From positions 1 through 64,000 of the forward strand of contig CACGGZ010000001.1 in assembly GCA_902572695.1 (NCBI GenBank): a DNA stretch of 64,000 nt, written 5' to 3'. Below are positions 26,118 to 36,610 of the stretch, piece after piece; the stretch's first letter is position 1, and the number at the start of each line of letters is the position of its first letter. The notes beneath the pieces were generated by a model. The model did not search any database and was not told the origin of the DNA. It saw nothing but the letters and a program-made list of their open reading frames with translations. The translations under genes were made by a program, and so were the position numbers. The DNA comes from an uncultured Pelagibacteraceae bacterium. GTDB lineage: Bacteria; Pseudomonadota; Alphaproteobacteria; Pelagibacterales; Pelagibacteraceae.

Positions 26118-26194
26118 GCAGCAGTAGCTCAGTTGGTTAGAGCACTAGTTTGTGGAACTAGGGGTCGGTGGTTCGAATCCACCCTGCTGTACCA
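26118..26194 (+). tRNA. tRNA-His (anticodon GTG)
   Basis: The 77 bases fold into a full cloverleaf. The acceptor GCAGCAG pairs with CTGCTGT, the D arm has GCTC/GAGC, the anticodon stem CTAGT/ACTAG encloses TTGTGGA with GTG at positions 34-36, the T arm has GGTGG/CCACC around TTCGAAT, and CCA is encoded. The base before G1 is T, and the discriminator is A. So it lacks the G-1:C73 pair of most bacterial tRNA-His, as known for many alphaproteobacteria. The hisS start follows 4 bases after the CCA. Confidence 0.96.
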
Positions 26195-26198
26195 AACA

Positions 26199-27536
26199 AT
26201 GAAAAAAGAGAAAAAAAGAAACAAACCTTCTAAAGAAATTCCGTTAGGGTTTGTAGATAGGAAAGAAAAAGAATTATTAGTACGTGATTTTATAATTTCT
26301 AATATAAAAGAAATTATGATCAAGTATGGATTTCAATATCTTGAAACTCCAAGTTTTGAATACTCTGATAGTATTGGAAAATTTCTACCTGATAAAGATA
26401 GACCAGATGAAGGTGTATTTTCTTTTAAGGATGAAAATAAGTGGTTATCATTGAGATATGATCTCACTGCTCCGCTTGCCAGGTATGTTGCAAAAAATTA
26501 TTTAGAAATTCCAAAGCCATTTAAAAGATATCAATTGGGAACAGTTTGGAGAAATGAAAAACCAGGACCAGGAAGATTTAGAGAATTTTTACAATTCGAT
26601 GCTGATTTTGTAGGAACAAAAAGCTCTTTAGCAGATGCGGAGCTATGTGTAATGATCTCAGAAATTCTTACAAAATGTGGTTTAAATAAATCAGACTTTG
26701 TAATCAAAATTTCATCAAGGAAAATAACAGAGGAATTATTTAAAAAATTAAATATTAAAGACAATCAACAAAAACTTACTGCATTAAGAGCTTTAGATAA
26801 AATTGATAGACTTGGTTGGGATAGTGTTAAAGAATTATTAGGTGAGGGTAGAAAAGATAAATCTGGAGACTTTACTGAGGGAGCTAATTTAAGCTCAAAC
26901 AATATAGAAATTATAGAAAAAGAATTGAAGAAAAAAACACCTGAAACAGAGGATTTAATTGAGATAATAAAAATTTTCAAAGACTATAATTTTAGAAATT
27001 TTGAATTCGACTCATCAATTATAAGAGGTCTTGAGTATTATACTGGAATAATATTTGAGGTGAACTTAAAATTTGATGTTAAAAATAACAAAGGTCAAGT
27101 AATACAATTTGGTTCTATTGGAGGCGGAGGGAGATATGATAACTTGATAAATAATTTCGGCAACTATGATGCTCCTGCAACAGGTATATCAATAGGTTTA
27201 GACCGATTAGTTTATGCGTTAATGCAAAAGAAAGATTTTAAAATAAAGCAATCTAAACCTGTGGTGATTTGTGTTTTCGATAATAATTCAATGAAAGAAT
27301 ACATCAATTTACAATTATTATTAAGAGAAGCTGAAATAAGTGCCGAGATTTATCCTGGAGAGGGAAAATTAAAAAAACAAATGGAATATGCAAATAAAAT
27401 TAATTCACCAGCTGTAATCTTATATGGCGAAGATGAAATTAAATCTGGTAAACCTACTTTAAGAAACTTGAGTACTGGAAAAGAAAAATCAGCTGAAATT
27501 AGAGAATTAGTAAATGAAATCAAAAAAATTATCTGA
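26199..27536 (+). CDS. hisS: Histidyl-tRNA synthetase
   Basis: This class II synthetase is 445 residues from ATG 26199, only four bases after the tRNA-His end. An in-frame ATG at 26133 lies inside the tRNA and is rejected. Motif 2 is visible as FRYQLGTVWRNEKPGPGR-like residues at about 108-125, and the histidine-specific RGLEYYTG and motif 3 GGGGRYDN lie further on. A C-terminal anticodon-binding domain follows. It would charge the neighbouring tRNA. No Shine-Dalgarno sequence is present, and the stop overlaps hisZ by 23 bases. Confidence 0.94.
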   Translation: MKKEKKRNKPSKEIPLGFVDRKEKELLVRDFIISNIKEIMIKYGFQYLETPSFEYSDSIGKFLPDKDRPDEGVFSFKDENKWLSLRYDLTAPLARYVAKNYLEIPKPFKRYQLGTVWRNEKPGPGRFREFLQFDADFVGTKSSLADAELCVMISEILTKCGLNKSDFVIKISSRKITEELFKKLNIKDNQQKLTALRALDKIDRLGWDSVKELLGEGRKDKSGDFTEGANLSSNNIEIIEKELKKKTPETEDLIEIIKIFKDYNFRNFEFDSSIIRGLEYYTGIIFEVNLKFDVKNNKGQVIQFGSIGGGGRYDNLINNFGNYDAPATGISIGLDRLVYALMQKKDFKIKQSKPVVICVFDNNSMKEYINLQLLLREAEISAEIYPGEGKLKKQMEYANKINSPAVILYGEDEIKSGKPTLRNLSTGKEKSAEIRELVNEIKKII

Positions 27537-28551
27537 AACCATAATTAAAACCTTTAAAAGGAATGGTTTTGTTTTATCAGAGCCAGATGTTTTGCTCGAC
27601 TCTGAATATATTATAGAAAGATCAGGAGAAAAGTTTCGTAGCTCAATATTATCATTTGAGAGGGAAGATGGAAAAAGTATGTGTCTGAGACCTGATTTAA
27701 CTGTAGCATCTTGTTTAAGTTTTCTTCAAAAAAAAACATCATCTAAAATTTATTATTCAGGACAAGCTTATAGAAGATCCAGTAATAAAGGTTCTGATTT
27801 TATAAACAATCAATTAGGGATAGAAATACTTGGTTCGAAAAATCAAATTCAAGATGATTTTAAAGTTATCAGCACGATTTTAAGTTCAGCAAAAAAAATA
27901 AAAAGTAAGAAAATTCAAATTAAAGTGGGAGATATTAGTTTATTTAAAAGTTTAATAAATGCACTTGATATGCCAGAGAGATGGAAATTAAGATTAATCA
28001 GACACTTTTGGAGACCAAGCTATTTTAAAGAACTGTTAAAAAGATTAGAAAAAAACACGGATATAGATGCAGTCACTTTTGATACCGATAAAAAAAGATT
28101 TAATGAAATGAAAAATTTAGATCAAGAAAAAGTAGTTGCCGGAAGATCGATTTCAGAAATTTTAACAAGATTTGACAAAAAAATAAGGGACCCAAGATCT
28201 TTTTCTGATGGAAAAAAAATTGTAAAAATTATTAAATCTTTTTTAAAAATTAATTGTAAACTATCTGAACTTGACGAAAAGTTATTAGTTTTTGCAAAAA
28301 AAAATAATCTAAAAAAAAATATATTTAGAGATTTCAAATCTATTCTAAATCTTAAAAAACTAAATCAAGAAGTTATTTTTATCGCAAATTTTGGTAGGGA
28401 CATAGAGTATTATACAGGAATAGTATTTGAAGTATTTTCAGGAAATAAGGAAATTGCTAGGGGTGGGCGTTATGATGATTTACTAAAAAGTTTAGGAGCG
28501 AAAAAAAATATCCCAGCTGTTGGTGCAGCAATAAACTTAAAAAATATATGA
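27514..28551 (+). CDS. hisZ: ATP phosphoribosyltransferase regulatory subunit HisZ
   Basis: This 345-residue HisRS-like protein lacks the anticodon-binding domain. It has class II-like segments (KFRSSILSFERED, CLRPDLTVASC, YSGQAYRRS, and GRDIEYYTGIVFEVF with GGRYDDLL near the end). HisZ pairs with the short form of HisG, which follows directly, to form the active and feedback-regulated first enzyme of histidine synthesis. The start overlaps hisS by 23 bases and the stop overlaps hisG by 4. Confidence 0.92.
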   Translation: MKSKKLSETIIKTFKRNGFVLSEPDVLLDSEYIIERSGEKFRSSILSFEREDGKSMCLRPDLTVASCLSFLQKKTSSKIYYSGQAYRRSSNKGSDFINNQLGIEILGSKNQIQDDFKVISTILSSAKKIKSKKIQIKVGDISLFKSLINALDMPERWKLRLIRHFWRPSYFKELLKRLEKNTDIDAVTFDTDKKRFNEMKNLDQEKVVAGRSISEILTRFDKKIRDPRSFSDGKKIVKIIKSFLKINCKLSELDEKLLVFAKKNNLKKNIFRDFKSILNLKKLNQEVIFIANFGRDIEYYTGIVFEVFSGNKEIARGGRYDDLLKSLGAKKNIPAVGAAINLKNI

Positions 28552-29228
28552 AAGATTTAATTACTATAGGTTTACCAAGTAAAGGGCGATTAAAAGATAA
28601 TTCAATATCATTTTTTAATAATAAAGAACTTAGAATTTTACAAACTGAAAAAGAGAGAAATTATTTCGGAAGTATTGAAAATAAACCTAATATTAAAATT
28701 ATTTTTCTTCATGCTAAAGAAATTATTCAAAGAATAGGAGATGGAACTTTAGATATTGGTATATCTGGTTTAGACCTTTTAAAAGAATCTGATAAAAATT
28801 TACAAAGTAAAATAAACGTACAAAAAAAACTAGATTTTGGTAATGCTAATTTAGTTGTGGCTGTGCCAGGAGACTGGATAGATGTGCAAACTGTAGCTGA
28901 TCTTGAAGAAGTATCATTTGATATAAGATCTAAAAGAAATGCTAGGTTAAGAGTGGCAACGAAATATCCAAATTTGACTAATGAATTTTTAACTTCTAAA
29001 GGGGTTACTCAATATAAACTTATAACAAGTCTTGGAGCTACAGAAACTTATCCTTTTATTGGATCATCTGAAATTATTACCGATATTACTTCAACAGGCA
29101 AAACTTTAGCTGATAACAATTTAAGAGTTTTAAAAGATGGATTAATTTTAAAGTCAACAGCATGTTTGTTTTCTGCAAAAAAAAAGGCTGCAAAATTGCA
29201 GCCTTTTTTAAAATCTTTGGTCGAGTGA
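28548..29228 (+). CDS. hisG: ATP phosphoribosyltransferase catalytic subunit (short form)
   Basis: This 226-residue short-form HisG lacks the C-terminal regulatory domain and so depends on HisZ. The family start (GLPSKGRLKDNS), DGTLDIGISGLDLL and the phosphate-binding EIITDITSTGKTLADN are clear. It catalyses ATP + PRPP to phosphoribosyl-ATP. The last 15 or so codons contain a perfect terminator-like palindrome, so the reading frame ends after the T-run. It is convergent with groL, with 2 bases between stops. Confidence 0.94.
   Translation: MKDLITIGLPSKGRLKDNSISFFNNKELRILQTEKERNYFGSIENKPNIKIIFLHAKEIIQRIGDGTLDIGISGLDLLKESDKNLQSKINVQKKLDFGNANLVVAVPGDWIDVQTVADLEEVSFDIRSKRNARLRVATKYPNLTNEFLTSKGVTQYKLITSLGATETYPFIGSSEIITDITSTGKTLADNNLRVLKDGLILKSTACLFSAKKKAAKLQPFLKSLVE
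29177..29209. terminator. Bidirectional intrinsic terminator inside the hisG 3' end
   Basis: The stem GGCTGCA (29186-29192) with TGCAGCC (29197-29203) is flanked by nine A on the left and six T on the right. It can therefore terminate on both strands. For groL, reading leftwards, it lies 28 bases after the stop codon, a normal place. For hisG it lies before the stop at 29226-29228. Confidence 0.85.
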
Positions 29229-29230
29229 AC

Positions 29231-30901
<1,671 letters not shown>

Positions 30902-30906
30902 TTAAG

Positions 30907-31203
30907 CTATTTTTTTTTCTTTGAAACTCCCATAATGTCTGACTCTTTCATAATACTATATTCTTTTCCATCTATCTTGACTTCTGTACCAGACCATTTT
31001 CCAAATAAAACAATATCACCAGTTTTGACGTCCATAGGTGAAATTTTACCATTACTATCTCTTGCACCTGGGCCAACGGCTACAACTTCTCCCTCTTGTG
31101 GCTTTTCTTTTGCTGTGTCTGGGATAATTATTCCACCAGACGTTTTTTCTTCACTATCTAAAACTTTGATTAGAACACGGTCATGTAAAGGCCTAAATTT
31201 CAT
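30907..31203 (-). CDS. groS: Co-chaperonin GroES
   Basis: This 98-residue co-chaperonin starts [13 protein letters not shown] and has the mobile loop ([18 protein letters not shown]) that docks on GroEL, plus a KYGGTE-like [10 protein letters not shown] segment. A full AGGAGG ribosome binding site precedes the ATG, rare in this window and fitting high expression. It is the first gene of the groSL operon. Confidence 0.96.
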   Translation of the reverse strand: MKFRPLHDRVLIKVLDSEEKTSGGIIIPDTAKEKPQEGEVVAVGPGARDSNGKISPMDVKTGDIVLFGKWSGTEVKIDGKEYSIMKESDIMGVSKKKK

Positions 31204-31210
31204 ATGTTTT

Positions 31211-31217
31211 TCCTCCT
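31211..31217 (-). promoter_or_regulatory. Strong ribosome binding site of groS
   Basis: On the minus strand the sequence reads AGGAGGA, seven bases before the groS ATG. Most other genes here have no visible Shine-Dalgarno sequence. Confidence 0.8.
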
Positions 31218-31234
31218 ATTAGTATATGCACATG

Positions 31235-31262
31235 ATATGGTGTGTGATAGTCAAATTTCAAG
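31235..31262 (-). promoter_or_regulatory. RpoH (sigma-32)-type promoter of groSL
   Basis: On the minus strand CTTGAA (31262-31257) and CACCATAT (31242-31235) are separated by 14 bases. This matches the heat-shock sigma consensus CTTGAA / CCCCATNT at all but one defined position. It lies about 30 bases before the groS start. No CIRCE inverted repeat (the HrcA operator) is seen in the region. Confidence 0.75.
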
Positions 31263-31348
31263 TGCCAATTCAATAATTTAGCTAAATCTCTTAATATTGC
31301 TATATTTTATGAAGTTTTCTATAAGTTGAATTACGGGACAATTTTAAA

Positions 31349-32155
31349 TTGAAAAAAATAGAACATTTATCTGAGATTTTTAAGGACTATAACGTTTTCG
31401 TTATAGATTTGTGGGGGGTTATGCATAACGGAATATCACCTATTCCCGAAGCCTTAGAAGCGATTGAGCAATTACATAGAAACGGCAAAAAATTTATTTT
31501 TCTATCTAATGCACCCAGACCGAGCAAAGTTGTAAAAAATTTTTTAGAAAAAATGAAAATAAATAAAAAATATTTAAACAATATTCTCACATCAGGTGAA
31601 GCTGCATTAAAATCTATTAAAGAATTTAAATACGGAAAGAAATTTTTTCACTTAGGACCAGATAGGGATAGCAAACTATACAATGGTCTTGAAAATCATA
31701 GAACAACTTTAAATAATTGTGAGTATATTCTTTGTACAGGTTTATATGATGAACACATGAATGATTTAAACTTCTATTCAAAATTACTTATTAATTTTAA
31801 AGATAAAATTATGGTATGTACTAATCCAGATTTAATAGTTGATAGAGGAAATGAAACAGAATTTTGTGCAGGAAAAATAGCACAAATTTTTGAAAACCTA
31901 GGCGGTAAAGTAGTTTATTTTGGTAAACCTCACTTCAGCATTTATAATTTGATTTTAAAAAAAAATGATAAAGCATTAATGATAGGAGATAATCTACAGA
32001 CTGATATAAAAGGTGCAAATTTAATAAATCAGGACTCTATTTTCATAACAGATGGAATTCATTTGAAAGAGATCAGAGAAAGTAAAAATATTGAGAGCAT
32101 TTTCAAAAAATATGATGTTCGTCCGAAATTTATTCAAAACAAATTACAGTGGTGA
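31349..32155 (+). CDS. HAD-superfamily class IIA hydrolase (TIGR01459-like)
   Basis: This 268-residue phosphatase-like protein has HAD motif I as VIDLWGVMHNG (the usual DxD pattern altered to DLW), motif II in FLSNAPRPS, a FGKPHFSIYN segment and motif III/IV MIGDNLQTDIKGAN. It belongs with the NagD-like TIGR01459 family; the substrate is unknown. The start is TTG; the first internal Met lies inside motif I. It ends one base before ribF and is probably co-transcribed. Confidence 0.85.
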   Translation: MKKIEHLSEIFKDYNVFVIDLWGVMHNGISPIPEALEAIEQLHRNGKKFIFLSNAPRPSKVVKNFLEKMKINKKYLNNILTSGEAALKSIKEFKYGKKFFHLGPDRDSKLYNGLENHRTTLNNCEYILCTGLYDEHMNDLNFYSKLLINFKDKIMVCTNPDLIVDRGNETEFCAGKIAQIFENLGGKVVYFGKPHFSIYNLILKKNDKALMIGDNLQTDIKGANLINQDSIFITDGIHLKEIRESKNIESIFKKYDVRPKFIQNKLQW

Positions 32156-32156
32156 A

Positions 32157-33068
32157 ATGAAAATATTTAATAATTTTACACTTCCAAACAATTATAAACA
32201 TTGTGCTTTGGCGATCGGTAATTTTGATGGTGTACACAAAGGCCATAAAAAAGTACTAAATGAAAGTAAAATTCTAGCAAAGAAAAATAATTTAAAGTTT
32301 GGAGTGATGACCTTTGAACCAATTCCATATATTTACTTTACAAAGAAAAAAAATTACAGAATAAATTCCTTAAGTCAAAAAATTAAGTTTCTCAAGAATC
32401 AAAAATTGGATTTTTTAATTATTAAAAAGTTTGATAAAAAATTTAGAAATTTGGGTTACCGTGATTTTTTACAAAAAATTATTCAAAAAAGAATTAATAC
32501 AAAATATATTTTTGTTAGTAAGAATTTTAAATTTGGAAAAAATAGATTGGGAAATACAGTTAAGATGAAAAAACTAGAAAAAGAATTTAAATTTAGTACT
32601 CTTGTAACAGAACCTTTCAAATTAAAAAATAAAATTATATCTTCTACTAAAATTAGAAAACTTATATCGCAGGGAGAAATAAAAAAAGTTGAAAAATATT
32701 TAGGAAGAAAATGGGAAGTAGAAGGTAGGGTGTTAAGAGGTTTTCGAAGAGGTAGAAAAATTGGTTTCCCGACGTGTAATATTGATTTAAAAAATTATAT
32801 TATTCCTAAAAATGGAGTTTATGCCGTGAATGTCTCATGTGAAAAAGTCTTTAATAAAAGAAATGGTATTGCAAACATCGGATATAGGCCGACATTTAAT
32901 GGTAAAAATTTGTTATTAGAGGTAAATATATTTGGGATAAATAAAAATTTGTACGATAAAAAAATACAAATTGAATTTAAAGACTTTATAAGACCAGAAA
33001 AAAAATTTAAAAATGTAAGTGAATTAAAAAAACAAATAAAATTAGATATAAAAAAATCAAAAAAATAA
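32157..33068 (+). CDS. ribF: Bifunctional riboflavin kinase / FAD synthetase
   Basis: This enzyme is 303 residues from ATG 32157. The FAD-synthetase domain has GNFDGVHKGH at residues 21-30 and the later ISSTKIRKLI motif. The C-terminal riboflavin kinase domain starts with RGFRRGRKIGFPTCNID. It makes FMN and FAD. The in-frame ATG at 32091 would overlap the previous gene by 65 bases and add unrelated residues. The TAA shares a base with the ileS ATG. Confidence 0.93.
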   Translation: MKIFNNFTLPNNYKHCALAIGNFDGVHKGHKKVLNESKILAKKNNLKFGVMTFEPIPYIYFTKKKNYRINSLSQKIKFLKNQKLDFLIIKKFDKKFRNLGYRDFLQKIIQKRINTKYIFVSKNFKFGKNRLGNTVKMKKLEKEFKFSTLVTEPFKLKNKIISSTKIRKLISQGEIKKVEKYLGRKWEVEGRVLRGFRRGRKIGFPTCNIDLKNYIIPKNGVYAVNVSCEKVFNKRNGIANIGYRPTFNGKNLLLEVNIFGINKNLYDKKIQIEFKDFIRPEKKFKNVSELKKQIKLDIKKSKK

Positions 33069-35809
33069 TGTCAAAAGATACTGTTCAATTACCAAAAACA
33101 TCATTTTCAATGAAAGCAAATTTGCCTAATAAGGAACCTGAGATAATTAAAAGATGGGAAAGAAACGACCTCTATAAAAAGATAAGAAAAAAGTCTAAAG
33201 GTAAAGAAAAATTTATTCTTCATGATGGCCCGCCTTACGCAAATGGCCATATACATATGGGCACTGCGTTAAATAAAATTTTAAAAGATATGGTTACCCG
33301 ATTTCAGCAAATGAACGGAAAAGATTCAATTTATGTTCCCGGCTGGGATTGTCACGGATTACCCATTGAATGGAAAATTGAGGAGCTTTATAAAAAAAAT
33401 AAGAAGAATAAAGACGAAATTCCAATTAAAATATTTAGAAAAGAGTGTAGGGATTTTGCAAAAAAATGGATAGATGTTCACGTTGATGAATTTAAAAGGT
33501 TGGGAGTAACTGGTGATTTTGACAACTATTATTCTACGATGAGTTTTACTGCAGAGGCTCAGATTGTGAGAGAGCTTGGTAAATTTTTATTAGATGGCAG
33601 TTTATACCAAGGTTTTAAGCCTGTACTCTGGTCCACAGTCGAAAAAACTGCTTTAGCCGACGCTGAAGTTGAATACAAAGATCATACTTCAAATACTATT
33701 TATACTTCATTTAGAGTGGTTGAAAGTCCTAAAAACTTTCTAGGTGATTGCAGCATAGTTATTTGGACAACAACACCATGGACAATCCCTGCAAATAGAG
33801 CTTTAGCTTATAATTCAGATATTCAATATTCTGTAATTGAGATTAATTCGAATAATAGTTTTGACTCAAAAAAAATTGTTGTTGCTAGCGAGCTTAGCGA
33901 GGATTTATTGAAAAGATGCGAGATTAAAAAATTTACAATTTTAAAAAATTTTAAGGGAATAGATTTTAAAGGAACAATATGCAGTCATCCTTTAAAAAGA
34001 TTAGGTTTTAATCAAAAAATTCCAATGTTAGATGCGTCATTTGTCAATCTGGAGCAAGGAACTGGTATTGTACATTGTGCACCTAGCCATGGACCCGATG
34101 ACTTTAATTTATGTTTAAAAAATAATATTCAGTCAAATTATACTGTAGATAATTCTGGTTATTACACAGATGAAATTCCACACTTTAACAAAGTACATAT
34201 TTTTAAAGCAGACAAACTTGTGATAGATGAGTTAAAAAAAGAAAAAAAATTGTTACAAAGCGATATACTAAATCATAGTTACCCTCATTCTTGGCGATCA
34301 AAAGCGCCACTAATTTATAGAGCTACACCACAATGGTTTATATCAATGGAAAAAAATTCGTTAAGAAAAAAAGCGCTTAAATCAATTCAGGAAACATCTT
34401 TTTTTCCACCTAAAGGTAAAGAAAGATTATTATCAATGATTGAGGGAAGGCCAGACTGGTGCGTTTCGAGACAAAGAGTTTGGGGTGTGCCGTTACCAAT
34501 ATTTCTGAATAAAAAAACAAAAGAGCCTTTGAAAGATCAAAAGGTTATAGAAAGAATAGCTCAAATTTACGAAAAAGAAGGATCTGATTGTTGGTTTACA
34601 GACAAATCAAAGAAATTTTTAGGAGAAGACTACAATGAAAATGATTTTGAAAAATTAAATGACATCGTTGAAGTATGGTTTGATAGTGGCTCAACACATA
34701 GTTTCGTTCTTGAAAAAAGAGATGATTTAAAGTGGCCAGCAGATATGTATTTAGAAGGTTCAGATCAACACAGGGGCTGGTTTCACTCTTCCTTATTGCA
34801 ATCTTGTGGAACGAGAGGCAAAGCACCTTTTAAAAGCATCCTGTCCCACGGATTTGTAGTCGATGGAAAAGGTTTAAAAATGTCAAAATCTGCTGGAAAC
34901 GTTATTTCTCCCGACGATATATTAAAAAATTATGGTGCAGATATTTTAAGAGTTTGGGTTGCATCCTCTGATTATGGAGAAGATCTAAGGATAGATAAAT
35001 CTATCCTATCTCAACACGCAGAGTCTTATAGAAAAATTAGAAATACTTTTAGATTTATATTGGGTAATATTAAAGATGATTTCAAAAAACAAAATTATAA
35101 TGAAGTCAACGTAAAAGAGCTACCAGAGCTTGAACAATTTATTTTACACAAAATTTTTAAGATTAATAAGTCGGTCAAATATAATTTGGAAAATTACACT
35201 TTCCACAAATTATATAAAGAGTTGTTAAATTTTTGTTCTCTCGATTTATCATCATTTTATTTTGATATAAGAAAGGACGTTTTATACTGCGATGATATAA
35301 ATTCAAAAAAAAGGAAAGACTGCATTAAAACTTTAAATATACTACTTGATTGTTTATTAAAATGGTTTGCACCAATTTTGGTTTTTACAACTGAGGAAAT
35401 TTACAGTTTGATTACTAAATCTGAAGAGAGTATTCACGAGTCATCATTTAATGAAATACCAAAAGTATGGAACAATAATGATCTGAATGAAAAATGGGAA
35501 CAACTTTATAAAATTAAGCAAGATGCAAATATTGCAATTGAAGAAAAAAGATCAAAAAAAGAGATTGGATCAAGTTTAGAGGCAGAATTAGAAATTTATA
35601 CTAATAGTTATAATTTTAAATTAATGAATGAGCTTGATTTAGCAGAGTATTTTATTACCTCAAAAGCTAAAAAATTTAAAAACCAAAACGATAAAGGAGA
35701 AACAAAAATTATTGTGAAAAAAACATCAGGAGTAAAATGTAATAGATGTTGGAAAATAGTTGAAAAAAATTGTATCCGATGTGACTCTATAATTAAAACA
35801 TCTAAGTAA
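33068..35809 (+). CDS. ileS: Isoleucyl-tRNA synthetase
   Basis: This 913-residue class I synthetase has the HIGH-type motif HIHMG at residues 61-65 and KMSKS at 604-608. An editing (CP1) domain lies between them and an anticodon-binding domain after them. A C-terminal zinc site uses C891, C894, C902 and C905. Length is normal for the bacterial type. The ribF-ileS-lspA order is widespread in bacteria. It overlaps ribF by one base. Confidence 0.96.
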   Translation: MSKDTVQLPKTSFSMKANLPNKEPEIIKRWERNDLYKKIRKKSKGKEKFILHDGPPYANGHIHMGTALNKILKDMVTRFQQMNGKDSIYVPGWDCHGLPIEWKIEELYKKNKKNKDEIPIKIFRKECRDFAKKWIDVHVDEFKRLGVTGDFDNYYSTMSFTAEAQIVRELGKFLLDGSLYQGFKPVLWSTVEKTALADAEVEYKDHTSNTIYTSFRVVESPKNFLGDCSIVIWTTTPWTIPANRALAYNSDIQYSVIEINSNNSFDSKKIVVASELSEDLLKRCEIKKFTILKNFKGIDFKGTICSHPLKRLGFNQKIPMLDASFVNLEQGTGIVHCAPSHGPDDFNLCLKNNIQSNYTVDNSGYYTDEIPHFNKVHIFKADKLVIDELKKEKKLLQSDILNHSYPHSWRSKAPLIYRATPQWFISMEKNSLRKKALKSIQETSFFPPKGKERLLSMIEGRPDWCVSRQRVWGVPLPIFLNKKTKEPLKDQKVIERIAQIYEKEGSDCWFTDKSKKFLGEDYNENDFEKLNDIVEVWFDSGSTHSFVLEKRDDLKWPADMYLEGSDQHRGWFHSSLLQSCGTRGKAPFKSILSHGFVVDGKGLKMSKSAGNVISPDDILKNYGADILRVWVASSDYGEDLRIDKSILSQHAESYRKIRNTFRFILGNIKDDFKKQNYNEVNVKELPELEQFILHKIFKINKSVKYNLENYTFHKLYKELLNFCSLDLSSFYFDIRKDVLYCDDINSKKRKDCIKTLNILLDCLLKWFAPILVFTTEEIYSLITKSEESIHESSFNEIPKVWNNNDLNEKWEQLYKIKQDANIAIEEKRSKKEIGSSLEAELEIYTNSYNFKLMNELDLAEYFITSKAKKFKNQNDKGETKIIVKKTSGVKCNRCWKIVEKNCIRCDSIIKTSK

Positions 35810-35810
35810 C

Positions 35811-36314
35811 ATGATAACAAAAGTTGAAAAAGAAAAACTTAGCTTAAAAAATATTCTAAAAAAAAATCTATTTACACTAGGTATAATTTCCTTCTGCTTT
35901 TTAGTAGACAGATTCACTAAAATTAAGATTTTAAAATTAAACCCCGATATAAACAAAATATTTTTAAATGATTTTATTAATATCGATCTTGTTTGGAATA
36001 CAGGAATAGGATTTGGTTTATTAAGCCTTGACTCGAATTTTTTTTATCATTTTATCAGCTTATTAATTTTTGTAATTATCTTATTTATTTTATTTTTAAT
36101 GATAAAATCAAATAGTCTTGAAAAATATTCTTACGCGATAATAATTGGTGGAGCCGTTGGAAATTTTTACGATAGACTGGTATATTTTGCTGTTCCAGAC
36201 TTTATAGACTTGCATTATAAAGATTTTCATTGGTTTACATTTAATTTTGCTGATATATTTATCACTTTAGGAGTAATTTTAATTTTAATAAATGAAATAT
36301 TGTTAAAAAAATGA
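35811..36314 (+). CDS. lspA: Lipoprotein signal peptidase
   Basis: This 167-residue inner-membrane aspartyl protease has four helices. The conserved NTGIGFGLL, GGAVGNFYDR and VPDF / NFAD segments carry the catalytic aspartates (about residues 130 and 148). It cleaves prolipoprotein signal peptides ahead of the lipidated Cys. It starts one base after ileS. Its end overlaps by 4 bases a gene for a lipoprotein that is itself a likely substrate. Confidence 0.93.
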   Translation: MITKVEKEKLSLKNILKKNLFTLGIISFCFLVDRFTKIKILKLNPDINKIFLNDFINIDLVWNTGIGFGLLSLDSNFFYHFISLLIFVIILFILFLMIKSNSLEKYSYAIIIGGAVGNFYDRLVYFAVPDFIDLHYKDFHWFTFNFADIFITLGVILILINEILLKK

Positions 36315-36610
36315 TTAATCAAAAAATTATAATTTTTTTACTTTTAGTTTTTCTAGGTGCGTGTGAAAGTTTTAAAACTGCAGGAAAAGTTTTAAGAAAT
36401 GAAAAAATAAGTAATACAGATGAATTTCTAGTGCAAAAGAAAACACCTTTAATTGAACCTCCAAATTTAAATGAAATTCCTGTTCCTGATTCAATTAAAA
36501 AAGCAGAGCAAAACACAAAAAAAAATCTTGGGGAATTAAAAATACAATCCAAAATCAAAAAAGATATCTCTGATGTTGAAAAGGCTATTTTGAATGAAAT
36601 TAGAAAATAG
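36311..36610 (+). CDS. DUF3035-type lipoprotein
   Basis: This 99-residue protein has a lipoprotein signal peptide with lipobox LGAC (Cys18). A conserved DEFLVQKKTPLIEPPNL segment follows that resembles DUF3035 (acidic residue, hydrophobic pair, PL..PP pattern). The rest is charged. The function is unknown. It overlaps lspA by 4 bases at the start and pgi by 17 at the end, so the three are probably co-translated. Confidence 0.8.
   Translation: MINQKIIIFLLLVFLGACESFKTAGKVLRNEKISNTDEFLVQKKTPLIEPPNLNEIPVPDSIKKAEQNTKKNLGELKIQSKIKKDISDVEKAILNEIRK

Noticed and set aside
26133-26198. Upstream in-frame ATG that would extend hisS by 22 residues
   Set aside because: It lies inside the tRNA-His; ATG 26199 gives the expected N-terminus.
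31204-31348. CIRCE operator for groESL
   Set aside because: No TTAGCACTC-N9-GAGTGCTAA-like repeat is present.
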